Shown piece by piece: positions 61,639 to 64,000 of a stretch of 64,000 bases of DNA. Where the stretch lies: positions 62,001 to 126,000 of the forward strand of contig NZ_QYBC01000003.1 in NCBI RefSeq assembly GCF_004137085.1, written 5' to 3'. The translations under genes and the position numbers were made by a program. Every line of letters starts with the position of its first letter. The stretch's first letter is position 1. Origin of the DNA: Lichenibacterium ramalinae (GTDB lineage: Bacteria; Pseudomonadota; Alphaproteobacteria; Rhizobiales; Beijerinckiaceae). A model generated the notes under the pieces. That model was not told the origin of the DNA, did no database searches, and worked only from the letters and a program-made list of their open reading frames with translations.

Positions 61639-63237
61639 ATGGACCTCTTCCTCCACTACCTCGCCATGCCCTACCTGCTGCAGGGCATCGGGTTCACGGT
61701 CGCCGTGACGGCGCTGGGGCTCGGCGGGGGCCTCGCGGCCGGGCTGGTCCTGGCCGCCATGCAGCTCAGCCGCTTCTGGCCCCTCGCCGCCCTGGCGCGG
61801 GCCTACACGATCGTGTTCCGCGGCACGCCGCTGATCCTCCAGCTCGTCTTCGCCTATGACGCGCTGCCGCTCATCGGGCTGAAACTCAGCGCCATCGGGG
61901 CCGCGGGCCTGGCGCTCGCCGCCAACGAGGCGCCGTTCATCGCCGAGATCCTGCGCTCGGGCGTGCTCGGCGTGGACCGCGGCCAGGTGATGGCCGGGCA
62001 GGCGCTCGGCATGACGCCCGCCGTGCTGATGCGCCGGGTGATCGCCCCCCAGGCGATCCGCACCATGGTGCCGGCGCTCGGCAACGAGACGGTCTCGGCG
62101 CTGAAGAACTCGTCGCTCGCCTCCGTCATCGCCGTCGAGGAGCTGACGCTGCGCTCGACGCAGCTCGCCTCCTCGACCTTCGACTTCTTCTCGATCTTCT
62201 TCGCCTCCGGTCTGATGTACCTCGTGCTGACGGGGGCCGTCAGCCTGCTCCAGATCGCCGTCGAGCGCTGGCTCGACCTCGACCGGCCGAGCGCCCGGAG
62301 CCGGGTGCTGCGCCTGCTGCCGGGGCGCCGGCCGGTTCCCGCCACGGTCCCGGCCGCCCTCGCCCCGGCACCGATGGCGGCGGGGCCCGATCCCGTCCCC
62401 GCCGCGCCGCGGCCGGACCGGGCGAAGCGGGCCGCCGCCATCCGGAACAACAACCCCGCCGTCGAGGTCGCGGGGCTGACGAAGCGCTACGGCGAGCAGC
62501 CCATCCTCTCATCCCTCGACCTCACCGTGCGGGTGGGCGAGGTCGTGGCCCTGCTGGGCCCGAGCGGCTCCGGCAAGAGCACGCTGCTGCGCTGCATCAA
62601 CCGGCTCGAAACCTGGCAGGACGGCACCGTGCGGGTCGGCGGGCGGCGCCTGGGCTTCCGTGCCGACGGGCGCCCCGTCGGCCCGCGGGTCCTGGCGGAG
62701 GAACGCGCCGACGTCGGCGTCGGCATGGTGTTCCAGAGCTTCAACCTGTTCGGCCACCTCAGCGCGCTGGAGAACGTCGCCGGGCCGCTGCGCTGGGTGC
62801 ACGGCCTGTCGCGGCTCGACGCCGAGCGCCGCGCCCGCGCCCTCCTGGAGCGCGTCGGCCTCGCCCACCGCGCCGATGCCCTGCCGCGGCACCTGTCCGG
62901 CGGCCAGCAGCAGCGCGTCGCCATCGCGCGCGCCCTCGCGCCGAACCCCAGCGTGCTGCTGCTCGACGAGCCCACCTCGGCGCTCGACCCCGAACTCGTC
63001 GGCGAGGTGCTGGAGGTGATCCGCCGGCTCGCCGTGGAGGACGGGCTGACGATGATCATCTCCACCCACCAGGTGCGCTTCGCCGACGAGGTGGCGGACC
63101 GCGTGGTGATCCTCGGCGGCGGCGCCATCGCCGAGGAAGGGCCCGCCCACGAGGTGCTGCGCCACCCGAAGAACCCGCTCACCGCCCGGTTCCTCCGGGC
63201 GATGAGCGCCGACCGCGCCACCGAACTTCCGGCCTGA
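61639..63237 (+). CDS. Fused permease-ATPase of a polar amino acid ABC importer
   Basis: A 532-residue chain. Residues 1-~215 form a His/Gln-type permease (VFRGTPLILQLVFAYDALP, EAA loop AGQALGMTPAVLMRRVIAPQ). A Pro/Ala-rich linker (~225-265) joins it to an ABC ATPase (~273-532) with GPSGSGKSTL, signature LSGGQQQRVA, VLLLDEPTSALDP and FQSFNLFGHLS. Only one permease is present, so the transporter would be a homodimer of the fusion. This is the only polar amino acid-type ATPase in the window and might also serve the permease at 35860. Confidence 0.9.
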   Translation: MDLFLHYLAMPYLLQGIGFTVAVTALGLGGGLAAGLVLAAMQLSRFWPLAALARAYTIVFRGTPLILQLVFAYDALPLIGLKLSAIGAAGLALAANEAPFIAEILRSGVLGVDRGQVMAGQALGMTPAVLMRRVIAPQAIRTMVPALGNETVSALKNSSLASVIAVEELTLRSTQLASSTFDFFSIFFASGLMYLVLTGAVSLLQIAVERWLDLDRPSARSRVLRLLPGRRPVPATVPAALAPAPMAAGPDPVPAAPRPDRAKRAAAIRNNNPAVEVAGLTKRYGEQPILSSLDLTVRVGEVVALLGPSGSGKSTLLRCINRLETWQDGTVRVGGRRLGFRADGRPVGPRVLAEERADVGVGMVFQSFNLFGHLSALENVAGPLRWVHGLSRLDAERRARALLERVGLAHRADALPRHLSGGQQQRVAIARALAPNPSVLLLDEPTSALDPELVGEVLEVIRRLAVEDGLTMIISTHQVRFADEVADRVVILGGGAIAEEGPAHEVLRHPKNPLTARFLRAMSADRATELPA

Positions 63238-63248
63238 GGACGACGCCC

Positions 63249-64000
63249 ATGCGGCACCACACCCTGCCTGTGTCCCCCGCCACGGTTCATTGGGGCTATT
63301 TCTCCAAGGCCGTCGCCCCGGCCCTGACGCTGCGCTCCGGCGACCGCGCCACGATCGAGACGCTGACCCACCACGCCGGCGACGACTACGAGCGCATGAT
63401 CGCCGGCGACCCCGGCGCCGAAAGCGTGTTCCGCTGGACGGCGGAGCACAAGGCCGTGGCGCGGCGCGGCGCCGGCCCGACCGAGGGTCCCTTCCTGCGC
63501 GGCTCGGGCGAGGGGCTCGGCGTCCACCTGCTCACCGGCCCCGTGGCGATCGAGGGCGCCGAGCCCGGCGACATCCTCGAGGTCCGCATCCTCGACGTGC
63601 GCCCGCGCCCGAGCTGCAGCGCCTGCCACGCCGGCCGCTGCTTCGGCTCCAACGCCGCCGCCTCCTGGGGCTTCCATTTCGGCGACCACGTCGAGGAGCC
63701 GAAGGGGCGCGAGGTGATCACCATCTTCGAGCTCGACACGGCGGGCGAGCCCTTCGCCCGCGCCGTCTACAACTACGTCTGGACGCCCCAGACCGACCCC
63801 GACGGCATCCTCCACCCCACCATCGACTATCCCGGGGTGGTGGTGGACCATGCCAAGGTGCGCGAGCGCCACGGCATCCTGAAGGACGTGCGCGTGCCGG
63901 CGCGGCTGCATTTCGGCACCATGGGGCTGGCGCCCTCCGAATCCGACTTCGTGTCCTCGATCCCGCCGAGCTACACCGGCGGCAACATCGACGACTGGCG
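63249..64000 (+). CDS. Acetamidase/formamidase family hydrolase (3 of 3), partial
   Basis: About 250 N-terminal residues of an FmdA/AmdA-family protein; the frame runs off the right edge. Visible blocks: PALTLRSGDRATIETLTHHAGDD, HLLTGPVAIEGAEPGDILEV, GTMGLAPSESDFVSSIPPSYTGGNIDDW. The GHxxG-like metal region and the C-terminus lie mostly outside. It begins 11 bases after the fused importer gene, so this importer likely carries an amide-bearing substrate that the enzyme cleaves. Confidence 0.85.
   Translation, partial: MRHHTLPVSPATVHWGYFSKAVAPALTLRSGDRATIETLTHHAGDDYERMIAGDPGAESVFRWTAEHKAVARRGAGPTEGPFLRGSGEGLGVHLLTGPVAIEGAEPGDILEVRILDVRPRPSCSACHAGRCFGSNAAASWGFHFGDHVEEPKGREVITIFELDTAGEPFARAVYNYVWTPQTDPDGILHPTIDYPGVVVDHAKVRERHGILKDVRVPARLHFGTMGLAPSESDFVSSIPPSYTGGNIDDW

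Noticed and set aside
1-64000. tRNA, rRNA, CRISPR array, prophage or integrase genes
   Set aside because: None could be recognised on either strand; only the IS3 transposase fragment indicates mobile DNA.

Overview
The window is very GC-rich, densely coded and full of tightly packed operons with 1-8 base overlaps. Its gene content (HAAT/Urt-type ABC importers, AmiC/AmiR, acetamidase/formamidase family enzymes, GntR, DeoR and LuxR regulators, a large RTX protein) fits a metabolically versatile soil- or plant-associated alphaproteobacterium, probably of the Hyphomicrobiales. That placement is inferred from protein style only; there is no rRNA or other marker gene here.

Left part (1-13.5 kb): a LuxR-type regulator runs off the left edge and has two identical palindromes near its start. 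A decayed IS3-family transposase fragment follows, then a branched-chain-type ABC importer (binding protein, two permeases and an unusual single-chain LivG-LivF double ATPase). Next come the ribosome GTPase RsgA, a likely D-threonate/D-erythronate catabolic operon (KdgT-type permease, DUF1537 kinase, PdxA2-type dehydrogenase, DeoR repressor) and the GTPase HflX.

Middle part (13.7-29 kb): a 1143-residue secreted-type beta-helix/RTX protein without neighbouring secretion genes, a thioredoxin-reductase-like flavoprotein, a regulator with five PAS-like segments joined to a degenerate receiver and a LuxR helix-turn-helix, a zinc alcohol dehydrogenase with a small membrane protein, a two-TM channel-like protein with an altered filter, an LVIVD-repeat protein beside an orphan sugar-type binding protein, and an AraC regulator that starts at TTG.

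Right part (29.3-64 kb) is an organic-nitrogen salvage region. It holds a Dpp/Opp-type importer without ATPases next to an acetamidase/formamidase homologue; a GntR-controlled operon with a polar amino acid binding protein, a permease, a DapA-family lyase and a three-module oxidoreductase that looks like the D-hydroxyproline dehydrogenase trimer in one chain; and a hydantoinase/dihydropyrimidinase preceded in frame by a GntR helix-turn-helix remnant. It also carries two tandem operons, each with a complete UrtABCDE-like importer followed by hydrolases. One of these is headed by AmiC and AmiR and has a structured leader. The right end has another polar amino acid importer, with permease and ATPase fused, followed by a third acetamidase/formamidase gene cut by the window edge. 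The common theme is uptake of small amides, ureides, imino acids and related compounds and release of their nitrogen. Several importers lack an ATPase gene, so shared ATPases are likely.
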